This document shows, piece after piece, positions 55,150 to 63,975 of a stretch of 64,000 nucleotides of DNA. The notes under the pieces are model-generated. The model saw only the letters and a list, made by a program, of their open reading frames with translations. It was not told the origin of the DNA and searched no databases. Both the position numbers and the translations under genes were made by a program. Numbering within the stretch: position 1 is the first letter of the stretch; each line of letters opens with the position of its first letter. The stretch is taken from contig NZ_CP073721.1 of NCBI RefSeq assembly GCF_025264685.1, positions 1,603,001 through 1,667,000 of the forward strand, written 5' to 3'. This stretch comes from Dactylosporangium roseum. GTDB taxonomy: Bacteria; Actinomycetota; Actinomycetes; Mycobacteriales; Micromonosporaceae.

Positions 55150-55350
55150 CGTAGCGCGCATCTTGACGTGCTGCGACGCCGGCGGGAGTGGTTCGAGCCG
55201 TTCGGTGACGTCTACGCGGTCACCGGGTGGATTCCGGCCGGGCACATCCCGACGCTGACCGAGGCGGGGCAGCGGCTCGACCTGCTGCGACGCGAGGGGC
55301 CTTCGCCCGCGGCCGTCACCTTCCGCGACCCGTTCCCCGCGGCCCGAGGC
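55150..55350 (+). pseudogene. C-terminal remnant of a DUF3291-like protein
   Basis: The frame reads [20 protein letters not shown] then [20 protein letters not shown], ending TFRDPFPAA. The WVPAGH.PT..EA..RL..L pattern and the FTFR.PFP end are those of DUF3291. There is no start codon or N-terminal half. The join to the HTH fragment suggests a deletion that fused two neighbouring genes. Confidence 0.5.
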
Positions 55351-55384
55351 CGGATCCGCCCGGCAAATTGTCAGTCCCGGTCGG

Positions 55385-55390
55385 TACCCT
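55385..55390 (+). promoter_or_regulatory. -10 hexamer TACCCT, leaderless
   Basis: Ends seven bases before ATG 55398 of rimO. Confidence 0.4.
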
Positions 55391-55397
55391 CGACAGC

Positions 55398-56825
55398 ATG
55401 TCCACCAACGCTGACCGCCGCGTAGCCCTGCTCACTCTCGGCTGTGCCCGCAACGAGGTGGACTCCGAGGAACTCGCCGCCCGCCTCGCCGACGGCGGCT
55501 GGTCCGTCACGACCGACGGCAACGACGCCGCCGTCGTGCTGGTCAACACCTGCGGTTTCGTCGCCAAGGCCAAGCAGGACTCGATCGACACCCTGCTGGC
55601 CGCGGCCGACACCGGTGCCAAGGTGGTGGCAACCGGCTGCCTCGCCGAGCGATACGGGCAGGAGCTGGCCAGCGAGCTGCCCGAGGCGCATGCCGTGCTT
55701 GGCTTCGACCACTACCCGGACATGGCCGCCCGCCTCGACGCGATCCTCGCCGGCGAGACGATTTCGTCACACGTGCCGCGCGACCGGCGCACCCTGCTGC
55801 CGATCACGCCGGTCGAGCGGCGCACGGCCCAGGTCGTCACGCCCGGGCACCTGCCGGCGCACCTGCGCGGTGTGCTGCGGCAGCGGCTCGACTCGGGCCC
55901 CGTCGCGCCCTTGAAGCTGGCCAGCGGCTGCGACCGGCGCTGCTCGTTCTGCGCGATCCCGGCGTTCCGCGGCGCGTTCGTGTCCCGCACGCCGGACGAG
56001 GTGCTCGCCGAGGCCGAGTGGCTGGCGGCCAACGGCGTGCGCGAGCTGGTGCTCGTGAGTGAGAATTCGACGTCCTACGGCAAGGACCTCGGCGACCCCC
56101 GCCTGCTGGAGAAGTTGCTGCCGCAGCTCGCGGCGGTGCGGGACATCGTGCGGGTCCGCGTCTCCTACCTCCAGCCCGCCGAGACCCGTCCCGGCCTGGT
56201 CGAGGCCATCGCCACCACGCCGGGCGTCGCGCCCTACTTCGACCTGTCGTTCCAGCACTCCAGCGAGCCCGTGCTGCGTCGCATGCGCCGATTCGGCTCG
56301 ACCGGGCGGTTCCTCGACCTCCTCGACAGCGTCCGGCGGCTCGACCCCGCCGCGGGCGCCCGCAGCAACGTCATCGTCGGCTTCCCCGGCGAGACCCGCG
56401 AGGACATCGACGAGCTGGCCCGGTTCCTGACCGAGGCACGGCTCGACGCGGTCGGCGTCTTCGACTACAGCGACGAGGACGGCACCGAGGCCGCCACCCT
56501 GCCGGACAAGGTCCCCGCCGACACGGTCAAGAAGCGGTACGACTGGATGAGCGCCCTGGCGGAGGAGCTGTGCGCCCAGCGCGCCGGCGACCGCGTCGGC
56601 TCGATCGTCGAGGTGCTGGTGGACTACATCGACGAGGAGGTCGTCGAGGGACGCGGCGCCCACCAAGCGCCCGAGGTCGACGGCTCCACGACGCTCGTCG
56701 CCGGTGCCGGGCCCGACCCGGCGACCCTGCGTCCGGGCGACTTCGTGCGGGCCAAGGTCACCGAGAGTGTCGGCGTCGACCTGGTCGCTACGCCGATCGA
56801 GATGATCAGCCCGGCGGGGCCATGA
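55398..56825 (+). CDS. rimO: Ribosomal protein S12 methylthiotransferase RimO
   Basis: 475 residues. Radical-SAM enzyme adding a methylthio group to Asp of S12. The N-terminal UPF0004 domain has [25 protein letters not shown] and ATGCLAERY (three Cys). The radical SAM site is [17 protein letters not shown]-terminal TRAM domain ends the protein ([20 protein letters not shown]). The stop overlaps pgsA (ATGA). Confidence 0.94.
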   Translation: MSTNADRRVALLTLGCARNEVDSEELAARLADGGWSVTTDGNDAAVVLVNTCGFVAKAKQDSIDTLLAAADTGAKVVATGCLAERYGQELASELPEAHAVLGFDHYPDMAARLDAILAGETISSHVPRDRRTLLPITPVERRTAQVVTPGHLPAHLRGVLRQRLDSGPVAPLKLASGCDRRCSFCAIPAFRGAFVSRTPDEVLAEAEWLAANGVRELVLVSENSTSYGKDLGDPRLLEKLLPQLAAVRDIVRVRVSYLQPAETRPGLVEAIATTPGVAPYFDLSFQHSSEPVLRRMRRFGSTGRFLDLLDSVRRLDPAAGARSNVIVGFPGETREDIDELARFLTEARLDAVGVFDYSDEDGTEAATLPDKVPADTVKKRYDWMSALAEELCAQRAGDRVGSIVEVLVDYIDEEVVEGRGAHQAPEVDGSTTLVAGAGPDPATLRPGDFVRAKVTESVGVDLVATPIEMISPAGP

Positions 56826-57439
56826 CGGCGATCAAGCCCGTCCCACTGCTCAACGCGGCAAACATCCTCACGGTCGTGCGGATGGTGCTCGTCCCCGTGT
56901 TCGTGCTCTTCGTCGTGGCGAGCGGCATGACCCGCGACGGATGGCAGCTCGCGGCGGGCATCACGTTTGTCGTGGCCTCCGCGACCGACTACGTCGACGG
57001 CTGGATCGCCCGTGCGCACAACCTGGTCACGTCGTTCGGCAAGGTGGCCGACCCGATCGCCGACAAGGCTCTCACCGGCACGGCGCTCGTGCTGCTGTCG
57101 ATCTACGACAAGCTGCCCTGGTGGGTGACGCTGGTCATTCTGGTCCGCGAGTGGGGCGTCACCGCGCTGCGCCTCTGGGTCATCCGGCACGGGGTCATCC
57201 CGGCCAGCCGGGGCGGCAAAGCGAAGACCGCGCTGCAGATCCTGGCGATCGGGTGGTATCTCTCGCCGCTCCCCGACGGCCTGGCGGCCGTCGGCCCGTG
57301 GCTCATGTTCGCCGCCGTGATCGTGACGGTGGTCACAGGCGTCGACTACGTGCTCCGTGCCATCCGCATCCGGCGGACGGCGCTCCCCTTTCCCGGACCG
57401 GCGCCGACGGTGGCGCCCGCAGCGGACGAGGCCGCATGA
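56822..57439 (+). CDS. pgsA: CDP-diacylglycerol--glycerol-3-phosphate 3-phosphatidyltransferase
   Basis: 205 residues, about six helices. The CDP-alcohol phosphotransferase motif is [14 protein letters not shown] then [11 protein letters not shown], with all catalytic Asp present. [17 protein letters not shown] is the usual N-terminus of PgsA-type rather than PI-phosphate synthases. It makes phosphatidylglycerophosphate. Coupled to rimO and to cinA by four-base overlaps, an arrangement shared with other actinobacteria. Confidence 0.92.
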   Translation: MTAIKPVPLLNAANILTVVRMVLVPVFVLFVVASGMTRDGWQLAAGITFVVASATDYVDGWIARAHNLVTSFGKVADPIADKALTGTALVLLSIYDKLPWWVTLVILVREWGVTALRLWVIRHGVIPASRGGKAKTALQILAIGWYLSPLPDGLAAVGPWLMFAAVIVTVVTGVDYVLRAIRIRRTALPFPGPAPTVAPAADEAA

Positions 57440-57960
57440 ACAGCGCGACGAGCAGCCCGGCCGGCCCTCCGGCGATCCTCGATGAACTGGTGGCCCGCGG
57501 TGCGACGCTGGCGGTGGCCGAGTCGCTGACCGGCGGGTTGCTCGCCGCCGCGTTCGTCGAGGTGCCGGGCGCCAGCCGGGTGTTCCGCGGCGGCGTCGTG
57601 GCATACGCGACGGACCTCAAGGCCACGCTGCTGGGGGTGCCGACGCCGCTGCTCGACGCGCACGGCCCCGTCGACGCCTCGGTGGCCGCCGCGCTGGCCG
57701 CCGGTGCCCGTGAGCGGTGCGGCGCCGACTGGGCCGTGGCCACGACCGGGGTCGCCGGGCCGGACCCGCAGGCGGGTCAGCCGGTCGGCCGGGTCTATGT
57801 CGCGGTGGTCGGCCCGTCCCTCGCACACGGCGACCCCGAGCGGGTGGAGGTCCGCGAGTTCACTCTGGCGGGCGACCGCTCGGCGATCCGCCGGGGTGCC
57901 GTCGACGCCGCCGTGGCGCTGCTCGCCGAGGCCCTCGCGATCACCCTCACCCCTCGATAA
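57436..57960 (+). CDS. cinA: CinA C-terminal domain protein (nicotinamide-nucleotide amidohydrolase, PncC)
   Basis: 174 residues, only the CinA C-terminal amidohydrolase domain, as is usual in actinobacteria. LAVAESLTGGLLAAAFVEVP and GGVVAYATDLKATLLGVP followed by ATTGVAGPDPQAGQPVGRVY are the family signatures; the Ser in AESLTGG is the nucleophile. Recycles NMN to NaMN. Coupled to pgsA (ATGA). pgsA-cinA-clgR order is conserved in relatives. Confidence 0.92.
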   Translation: MNSATSSPAGPPAILDELVARGATLAVAESLTGGLLAAAFVEVPGASRVFRGGVVAYATDLKATLLGVPTPLLDAHGPVDASVAAALAAGARERCGADWAVATTGVAGPDPQAGQPVGRVYVAVVGPSLAHGDPERVEVREFTLAGDRSAIRRGAVDAAVALLAEALAITLTPR

Positions 57961-58053
57961 CCGCGGGGCGGGGTGTCGATCGGCTCCGCACCAGGTACCG
58001 TGACGGGTACCAGTTTTCGCGGGCTTGTCAGTTGCCTCGGAGGGGGTGCCGCC

Positions 58054-58584
58054 GTGCTGCTTCGTCGAGTGATCGGTGACGCGCTACGAGCGCGACGGCA
58101 GGCCCAGCATCGGACGCTGCGTGAGGTGTCGACGGCTGCCAACGTGAGCCTCGGTTACCTGTCGGAGATCGAGCGGGGCCAGAAAGAGGCCTCCAGCGAG
58201 TTGCTGGCCGCGATCTGCGAGGCCCTGGGCGCGGCGCTGTCCGAGGTCCTGCGCGACGTGAGCGACACGCTGGCGCTGTCCGAGGACATGCCTCGGGTGC
58301 TCGTGCCGGTCGGCGCTCCGGCGCCCTCCCCCGACGAGAGTTCCGGCTCGGCGGCCACTTCCTCGGCCGAGGGAGCGACCGCCCCTCCTCCGTCAGGGTC
58401 GGGCTCGTCGGCCTCCACCGGCCCGTCGGCTCCCGAGGCGCGGCTCGCGCGCGGCACTCCCAAGGCCAAGCTCGCCACGGACGTGAAGCTGTCGGTCGCC
58501 GTCCACCACGACGGCCCGCTCCGCACGACCCTGCGCGCCCGCCCCGCGGTGGACCGCGAGCGCGACGTCGTCTACGCTGCCTGA
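58054..58584 (+). CDS. clgR: ClgR-family XRE transcriptional regulator
   Basis: 176 residues. The HTH is [20 protein letters not shown] then [20 protein letters not shown] and [17 protein letters not shown], the ClgR signature. ClgR activates clp protease and psp genes under envelope or protein stress. GTG 58054 follows GGAGGGG by eight bases; the longer upstream frame lacks support. About 70 residues of Ser/Pro/Ala-rich tail extend beyond the usual length of about 110. The protein ends VVYAA; C-terminal alanines mark ClgR/PopR for ClpP degradation in Streptomyces. Confidence 0.88.
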   Translation: MLLRRVIGDALRARRQAQHRTLREVSTAANVSLGYLSEIERGQKEASSELLAAICEALGAALSEVLRDVSDTLALSEDMPRVLVPVGAPAPSPDESSGSAATSSAEGATAPPPSGSGSSASTGPSAPEARLARGTPKAKLATDVKLSVAVHHDGPLRTTLRARPAVDRERDVVYAA

Positions 58585-58742
58585 CCCTCTTCCGGGCGTT
58601 CCTTCCTCCCGGCGTCGCACCGTGCCGCTGTGTCGCAGCACGCTGTGCAGCGGACACTTCCGGGCGTTGTCGACCGCACCTGCCACACTGATGCCACGCC
58701 GGATGGCGGCGTGCAACAGTGGCTTTCGCGGAGGCGACGACT

Positions 58743-60566
58743 GTGACCTTCCCGGCACCGACCCGGCGGCGCAACCCTTTACCGATCATCGTCGCGGTGG
58801 TGGTCGGCCTCATCGCGATCTGCGGGGTCTACGTCGTGCTGACCGTGACCCGGGGCGGCGGCCAGGGCGACGACAAGACCGCCACCCCGCGCCGTGAGGG
58901 CTGCACGCCGCTCCACATCGCCGCCTCAAGCGAGAAGGCCGCGCTGCTGCAACAGATCGCCAGGGCGTACATCGAGCAGGACCGCCGCTTCGACGGCAAG
59001 TGCGCCGACCCGGTCGTCACGTCGAAGGCGTCCGGCGCGGCGCTCGACGCCCTCGCCGCCGGCTGGGATCCGGCCAAGGACGGTCCGGCGCCGCAGGTGT
59101 GGACACCGGCGTCGTCGTCCTGGGTGGCGCTGCTGCGACAGCGGCTGGCCAGCGGCGACAAGGGCGGCCTGGTTCCCGACGGCAAGCTGCCCACGGTCGC
59201 GCAGTCGCCGCTCGTGCTGGCGATGCCCAAGCCGATGGCGGAGGCCCTCGGCTGGCCCGACAGGCCGATCGGCTGGGGCGACGTGCTCGGGCTCACCAAC
59301 GACCCCAGCGGCTGGGGCGCCAAGGGGCACCCGGAGTGGGGGCGGTTCAAGCTCGGCAAGACCAACCCGCACTTCTCGACGTCGGGCCTCAACGCCACCG
59401 TCGGCGCCTACTTCGCCGCGACCGGGCGCTCCACCGACCTGACGGAGAAGGACCTCACCAACCCGGCCGTGCTGCAGTTCGTGAAGTCGGTCGAGTCCGG
59501 CGTCGTGCACTACGGCGACACCACGCTGACCTTCCTGTCGAATCTGGCCGCCGCCGACCAGGCGGGGCGTGGGCTCAACTACGTCAGTGCCGTGGCCGTC
59601 GAGGAGAAGTCGGTCTACGACTACAACCAGGGCAACCCCACCGGCGACCCGGCGCTGGCCGGCAAGGGCGCGAAACCGCGCGTACCGCTGGTGGCCGTGT
59701 ACCCGAAGGAAGGCACGCTGCTGTCGGACCACCCGTACGTCGTGCTGACGAACGCGAGTGACGAGCAGAAGGCGGCCGCCGACGACTTCCTCGCCTACGT
59801 GCGGGACGCGAAACAACAGCAGCGGTTCACCGACCTGGCCTTCCGCACATTTCAGGGCAAGGGCGGCGCCGGGCTCACCACCGCAAACGGCCTGCTGCCC
59901 GACGCCAAGCTCACCGTCATCGACCCGCCGTCGCCGCAGGTGCTGGAAAAGGCGCTGACGACCTGGGACACGCAGCGCAAGCGGGCAAAGATCCTGCTGG
60001 TGCTCGACGTCTCCGGCTCGATGGACAATCCCGCCGGCAACGGTCAGTCCCGGATGGAGCTGGCGAAGTCGGCCGCGTTGCAGTCGCTGAAACTGCTGGC
60101 GCCGGACGACGAGGTCGGGCTGTGGACGTTCTCGACGGAGGTCGGCGGCGCGCCGACGCCGTACACGGAACAGGTGCCCGTCGGTGCGCTGTCCGCCAAC
60201 CGGGTGCCGCTCGAACGGATCCTCAAGTCGCTGAGCGCCGAGGGTGGCACGGCGCTCTACGCCACCACGCGCGCGGCGCAGCGCAAACTGGCCGAGACCG
60301 CCGACCCGAGCCGCATCAACGCCGTCGTGGTGCTCACCGACGGCAAGAACGAATACCCGAAGGACAGCGACCTCGATGCGCTGGTGCGCGACGTGGACAC
60401 CTCCGACAAGGAGATCCCGGTGCGCGTCTTCACCATCGCATACGGCGGGCAGGCCGACCTCAAGGTCCTCCAGCGGATCTCGTCGGCGTCGCGGGCGGCG
60501 GCCTACGACGCCAGCGATCCGACGACGATCGACAAGGTCCTGATCAACGTCCTCAGCAACTTCTGA
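58743..60566 (+). CDS. Membrane-anchored substrate-binding and von Willebrand factor A domain protein
   Basis: 607 residues. One N-terminal helix (LPIIVAVVVGLIAICGVYVV) anchors an extracytoplasmic protein. Residues about 55-380 form a periplasmic-binding fold (LHIAASSEKAALLQQIARAY, VVTSKASGAALDALAAGWDP). The C-terminal VWA domain (about 410-605) has a complete MIDAS: DVSGSM, AEGGTALYATTRAA and VVLTDGKNEYP. GTG 58743 is eight bases after GGAGG. The SBP+VWA architecture occurs in actinomycetes with unknown role. Lying between clgR and pspA, it may sense envelope state (inference). Confidence 0.82.
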   Translation: MTFPAPTRRRNPLPIIVAVVVGLIAICGVYVVLTVTRGGGQGDDKTATPRREGCTPLHIAASSEKAALLQQIARAYIEQDRRFDGKCADPVVTSKASGAALDALAAGWDPAKDGPAPQVWTPASSSWVALLRQRLASGDKGGLVPDGKLPTVAQSPLVLAMPKPMAEALGWPDRPIGWGDVLGLTNDPSGWGAKGHPEWGRFKLGKTNPHFSTSGLNATVGAYFAATGRSTDLTEKDLTNPAVLQFVKSVESGVVHYGDTTLTFLSNLAAADQAGRGLNYVSAVAVEEKSVYDYNQGNPTGDPALAGKGAKPRVPLVAVYPKEGTLLSDHPYVVLTNASDEQKAAADDFLAYVRDAKQQQRFTDLAFRTFQGKGGAGLTTANGLLPDAKLTVIDPPSPQVLEKALTTWDTQRKRAKILLVLDVSGSMDNPAGNGQSRMELAKSAALQSLKLLAPDDEVGLWTFSTEVGGAPTPYTEQVPVGALSANRVPLERILKSLSAEGGTALYATTRAAQRKLAETADPSRINAVVVLTDGKNEYPKDSDLDALVRDVDTSDKEIPVRVFTIAYGGQADLKVLQRISSASRAAAYDASDPTTIDKVLINVLSNF

Positions 60567-60574
60567 GGCAGACT

Positions 60575-60580
60575 TACGTT
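60575..60580 (+). promoter_or_regulatory. -10 hexamer TACGTT, leaderless
   Basis: Ends seven bases before GTG 60588. Confidence 0.35.
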
Positions 60581-60587
60581 CGTGGGC

Positions 60588-61388
60588 GTGAAGGAGCAGC
60601 TTACCGAGCCGTGGGGGCTCGTCGCCGCCGGGATCCTGGGCGGCATGGGCGGGGCGGTCGCGGCCGCTCTCGCCCCGGCGGGCCTGCTGGTCGGCGTGCC
60701 GGTCGGGCTGGTCGTCGCGGGTGCCGTCTACGGCATCCGGATCGGACTCGGCACGATCACCGACCGGACCGCCGACCCGCACCCCCGGATCCAGCCGCCG
60801 CCCGACCTGCCCACGCCGCCGCGCGGCAGCGATGCCGAGCGGTGGCTGCGGCGGGCCGAGGCGGCGGTCCGCACGCTGCGGCGGCAGTCGGAGAGCCCGG
60901 CCGATCCGGTGCTGCGCGGCCAGATCGGCGAGGTCGACGACCAGGCCGCCGGCGCGCTCGCCGACCTGGTGCGCTTCGCCGGCCAGGTGACGCTGATCGA
61001 GCAGACCGCGGCCGGCATCAACGTCCAGCGGCTCCGGCAGGATCGTTCCCAGCTCCAGCGCGGCCTCCAGGGCCTGCCGGCCGGCCCGCTGCGCCAGGAG
61101 CGGGAGCGGGCGCTGCGGGCGGTGACCGACCAGCTCGACGTCGGCCGGCGACTGCAGGAGGCCCGGGAGATGCTGCTCGCCCGGATGCAGTCCGCCGTGC
61201 TGGGCATGGAGGGGCTGGTGGCGCGCATGTCCGAGCTCCTCGCGCTGCACGCCACAACCGCGGGAGGCGCGACGCTCACCGCCTCGAAGGTCGCCGAGCT
61301 CACCAACGATCTTGAGGGTATGCGGGCCGGGCTCGCCGAGGCGGAGCGCCTGTCCCGTTCGGCGCTCTCCGGAGGGGAGCACATGTGA
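60588..61388 (+). CDS. Membrane hairpin plus coiled-coil protein in the Psp locus
   Basis: 266 residues. Two close hydrophobic segments near the N-terminus (LVAAGILGGMGGAVAAALAP, GLLVGVPVGLVVAGAVYGI) are followed by a helical, likely coiled-coil body (WLRRAEAAVRTLRRQSES, QRLRQDRSQLQRGLQGLPAG, VAELTNDLEGMRAGLAEAER). No named family recognised. GTG 60588 is chosen on hexamer spacing; GTG 60582 adds two residues. The layout suggests an inner-membrane partner for PspA (inference). Confidence 0.65.
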   Translation: MKEQLTEPWGLVAAGILGGMGGAVAAALAPAGLLVGVPVGLVVAGAVYGIRIGLGTITDRTADPHPRIQPPPDLPTPPRGSDAERWLRRAEAAVRTLRRQSESPADPVLRGQIGEVDDQAAGALADLVRFAGQVTLIEQTAAGINVQRLRQDRSQLQRGLQGLPAGPLRQERERALRAVTDQLDVGRRLQEAREMLLARMQSAVLGMEGLVARMSELLALHATTAGGATLTASKVAELTNDLEGMRAGLAEAERLSRSALSGGEHM

Positions 61389-61546
61389 TGAGTCGCAGCC
61401 CTGAGATCACCCTGAGTTGCATAACGTTTGACCTGGTTTGCCCGGTATTTCCGTGGCTTTGCCCACAAGGTAGGCGTGACGCTCTAGCGTGCGCCTGACA
61501 CGATGGAAGCCGCATGTTCTTGTGCTGGCCGAGAGAGGACCGCGAA
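61389..61546. promoter_or_regulatory. pspA upstream region
   Basis: 158 bp, richer in A/T than its surroundings. TTGCCC (61459-61464) and TAGCGT (61485-61490) are 20 bp apart, too far for an ordinary promoter. A ClgR- or alternative-sigma-dependent promoter is likely but I cannot fix it. Confidence 0.3.
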
Positions 61547-62407
61547 ATGGCGAATCCGTTCGCTAAGGGCTGGAAGTACCTCATGGCGCTCTTCGGCGCC
61601 AAGATCGACGAGTATGCCGATCCCAAGGTACAGATCCAGCAGGCGATCGAGGACGCGCAGCGTCAGCACCAGGCCCTGGTGCAGCAGGCCGCGGCTGTGA
61701 TCGGCAACCAGCGGCAGCTCGAGATGCGCCTGTCCCGGCAGATGTCCGAGGTGGAGAAGCTCCAGGGTTCGGCCCGCCAAGCACTCGTCCTCGCCGACAA
61801 GTCGCGCGCCGAGGGCGACGAGGCCAAGGCCACGCAATACGAGCAGACCGCTCAGGTGTTCGCGACCCAGTTGGTCGCCGCCGAGCAGGGCATGGAGGAC
61901 CTCAAGACCCTCCACGACCAGTCGCTCAACGCCGCCGCCCAGGCGCGCAAGGCCGTCGAGAACAACGCCATGATGCTCCAGCAGAAGCTCGCCGAGCGCA
62001 CCAAGCTGCTCAGCCAACTGGAGCAGGCGAAGATGCAGGAGACGGTGGCCAAGTCGCTCGAGTCGATGAGCGGGCTCGCCGCCCCCGGCAACACCCCGTC
62101 GCTCGACGAGGTGCGCGAGAAGATCGAGCGGCGCTACGCCAATGCGATGGGCCGTGCCGAGCTCGCCTCCAACTCGGTGGAGGGCCGGATGCTCGAGGTG
62201 CAGCGCTCGACGCTCGACATGGCCGGCAGTTCCCGCCTCGACCAGATCCGCGCGAGCATGGCAGGCGAGAAGCTCGCGGCCACCCCGGAGTCGCCGTCCG
62301 TCGCGGCGCCCGCCGCGCAGAAGGACGCCAGCGTGGCCCGGCTCGACGAGATCCGGGCGAGCATGAACAAGGACAAGCCGGCGGGAGACTCCGCCAGCGC
62401 GAGCTGA
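61547..62407 (+). CDS. pspA: Phage shock protein A (PspA/IM30 family)
   Basis: 286 residues. Peripheral membrane protein that oligomerises to support a damaged membrane. The amphipathic N-terminus [20 protein letters not shown] is followed by the long coiled coil ([40 protein letters not shown]). The C-terminal extension contains two DEIRASM-like repeats ([11 protein letters not shown] and [11 protein letters not shown]), typical of actinobacterial PspA. ATG 61547 has GAGAGGA seven to eight bases upstream. Downstream of clgR as in M. tuberculosis (Rv2744c, from memory). Confidence 0.93.
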   Translation: MANPFAKGWKYLMALFGAKIDEYADPKVQIQQAIEDAQRQHQALVQQAAAVIGNQRQLEMRLSRQMSEVEKLQGSARQALVLADKSRAEGDEAKATQYEQTAQVFATQLVAAEQGMEDLKTLHDQSLNAAAQARKAVENNAMMLQQKLAERTKLLSQLEQAKMQETVAKSLESMSGLAAPGNTPSLDEVREKIERRYANAMGRAELASNSVEGRMLEVQRSTLDMAGSSRLDQIRASMAGEKLAATPESPSVAAPAAQKDASVARLDEIRASMNKDKPAGDSASAS

Positions 62408-62426
62408 CCGACCGGGGGGAACAGTA

Positions 62427-63185
62427 ATGGCCACGGCACGGACCAAGCACCTGAAACGACTGCGGAGGCTGCACCGCTCCGCCCGGGGCTGGTCTGTGCG
62501 GGCCGGGCTGCTGACCGGCGCCGCCGCGGTCCTGGTGCCCTACAGCGGCCTCGGCCTCCCCGACGCCTTCTGGGCCGCCGGCGCCGGTGGCTCGATCGCG
62601 ATCGCGATCTGGCGGTGGCTCGACTACCGCGCGTTCCGCCAGCTAGCGGTCCCCGAGGATCCCGACCCGGCCGTCGCTGGCGCCCTGGCCCGCCAGAAGC
62701 TCGTGGGCCTCGTCCAGCGGCTCCCGGCCGGCAAGACGGCGCTGGCGGAGTTCGACCGGCAGCGCGAGTCGTTCCGCCTGCGCGGGCTCACGGTCGCGGA
62801 GCCGTGGAGGCGTCTCGACCGCGCATCGGTGATGCTCAGCGGGCTCGTCGGCCGCCTCGGCCCGGCCGCCGAGGCCGCTGTCCTCGACGCCGCGGTCGCC
62901 GAGCGCTCCCTGCGGGACCTGGCCCAGCGCACCGCCTCGGTGGAGCGGACCATGAGCCTCGGCCCAGCCGGCGAGGCGCTCCGTCCGGCCCACGCGACGC
63001 TCGCCGCGCAGCTCGAGCAGGGTGTCACCGCCTACGAGCAGTTCGTCACCGCGGCCGCCGGCTGCGTGGCCGAGGACAGCGCGACACTGGGCAACCTCTC
63101 CGACGCCACCGCCTTCCTGCGCGGTGTCGCCGAAGGGCTGGCCGACCTGCGCAACGCCCCCAACCCCCGGCCGCAGCCCGCGTGA
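62427..63185 (+). CDS. pspM: Phage shock envelope stress response protein PspM-like
   Basis: 252 residues. A basic head (KHLKRLRRLHRSARG) precedes two hydrophobic segments (AGLLTGAAAVLVPYSGLGLP, FWAAGAGGSIAIAIWRWL) and a helical cytoplasmic body. Position directly after pspA, the two-helix layout and length fit PspM, the integral membrane partner in mycobacteria. Starts at ATG 62427 with GGGGGGAACAG before it. The stop is one base from the convergent lipoprotein gene. Confidence 0.75.
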   Translation: MATARTKHLKRLRRLHRSARGWSVRAGLLTGAAAVLVPYSGLGLPDAFWAAGAGGSIAIAIWRWLDYRAFRQLAVPEDPDPAVAGALARQKLVGLVQRLPAGKTALAEFDRQRESFRLRGLTVAEPWRRLDRASVMLSGLVGRLGPAAEAAVLDAAVAERSLRDLAQRTASVERTMSLGPAGEALRPAHATLAAQLEQGVTAYEQFVTAAAGCVAEDSATLGNLSDATAFLRGVAEGLADLRNAPNPRPQPA

Positions 63186-63186
63186 G

Positions 63187-63975
63187 TCACTCGTTGGGGA
63201 GCAGATAGCGCCAGCTAGCACGGACCAGGGTGCCGTCCGGGATGCGGTATGCCGGCCAGGCGCCCCGCTGGTCCAGGTCTCGCGTCAACTTCCGCACCGC
63301 GCCGCGGGCCGCGTCGCCGTCCAGGTCGGCCTTGCGCAGGTCCCTGTCGCCGGCCGCCGGCAGCGCCACATCCGCCGGCCACGCCGTCGCGCCGGCCACG
63401 TCGCCGTCGACCGGAACCGCCACCACCCGGACCCGGGTCGCGAGATACGGCTGCGCCGTCGCCGACACCGTCTTGTGCACGGCGGCGAGGCGGTCCCGCG
63501 CGGTGTAGAGCACGTCGGCGTACAGGCGATCCGCCTTGGCCTCGTCGAGTCCTTCGGCGGCGAAGGACAGCGTCCCGGATTCGGACCACACGGACACCTT
63601 CGTCACCGGCGCGTCGAGCATCGTCGGGGTCGCCGTCGGCTTCTTCTGCGCCCCGGACGACCGCAGGTCCTCGGTGAGGCCCGCCGCCAGGCTCCGCAAC
63701 TGGTCGGAGTCCAGTCGGGCTCGGTAGGCGGCGTCGGCGATCGCCTCGCCGTCGCCGAAGACGACCAGCCGCGGTGCGCGCAGCGCGAGCATTCCGGCGC
63801 CGTTGCGGCCGCCGGTGAGCTCCCAGGCGGCGAGCGGAGTGTTGGCGGGCGGGCGGACGGTCGGGGCCGCCGTCGGTGTCACCAGGGGAGTGTTGTCGCA
63901 TCCGCCGAGCGCGGCCGCCACGAGCGAGGCACCCGCTCCGGCGAAAAGCCCGCGCCGGCTCAGCGGGTGATCCAC
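63187..63975 (-). CDS. Putative lipoprotein
   Basis: 262 residues. The N-terminus has twin arginines and a lipobox: SRRGLFAGAGASLVAAALGG then CDN. A Thr/Pro-rich linker follows. The mature domain has WELTGGRNGAGMLALRAPRL and VTKVSVWSESGTLSFAAEG; I recognise no family. GTG 63975 lies 13 bases before the upstream gene's stop (16-base overlap), implying an operon running leftward into the window. It meets the psp genes head-on with no terminator between. Confidence 0.7.
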   Translation of the reverse strand: MDHPLSRRGLFAGAGASLVAAALGGCDNTPLVTPTAAPTVRPPANTPLAAWELTGGRNGAGMLALRAPRLVVFGDGEAIADAAYRARLDSDQLRSLAAGLTEDLRSSGAQKKPTATPTMLDAPVTKVSVWSESGTLSFAAEGLDEAKADRLYADVLYTARDRLAAVHKTVSATAQPYLATRVRVVAVPVDGDVAGATAWPADVALPAAGDRDLRKADLDGDAARGAVRKLTRDLDQRGAWPAYRIPDGTLVRASWRYLLPNE

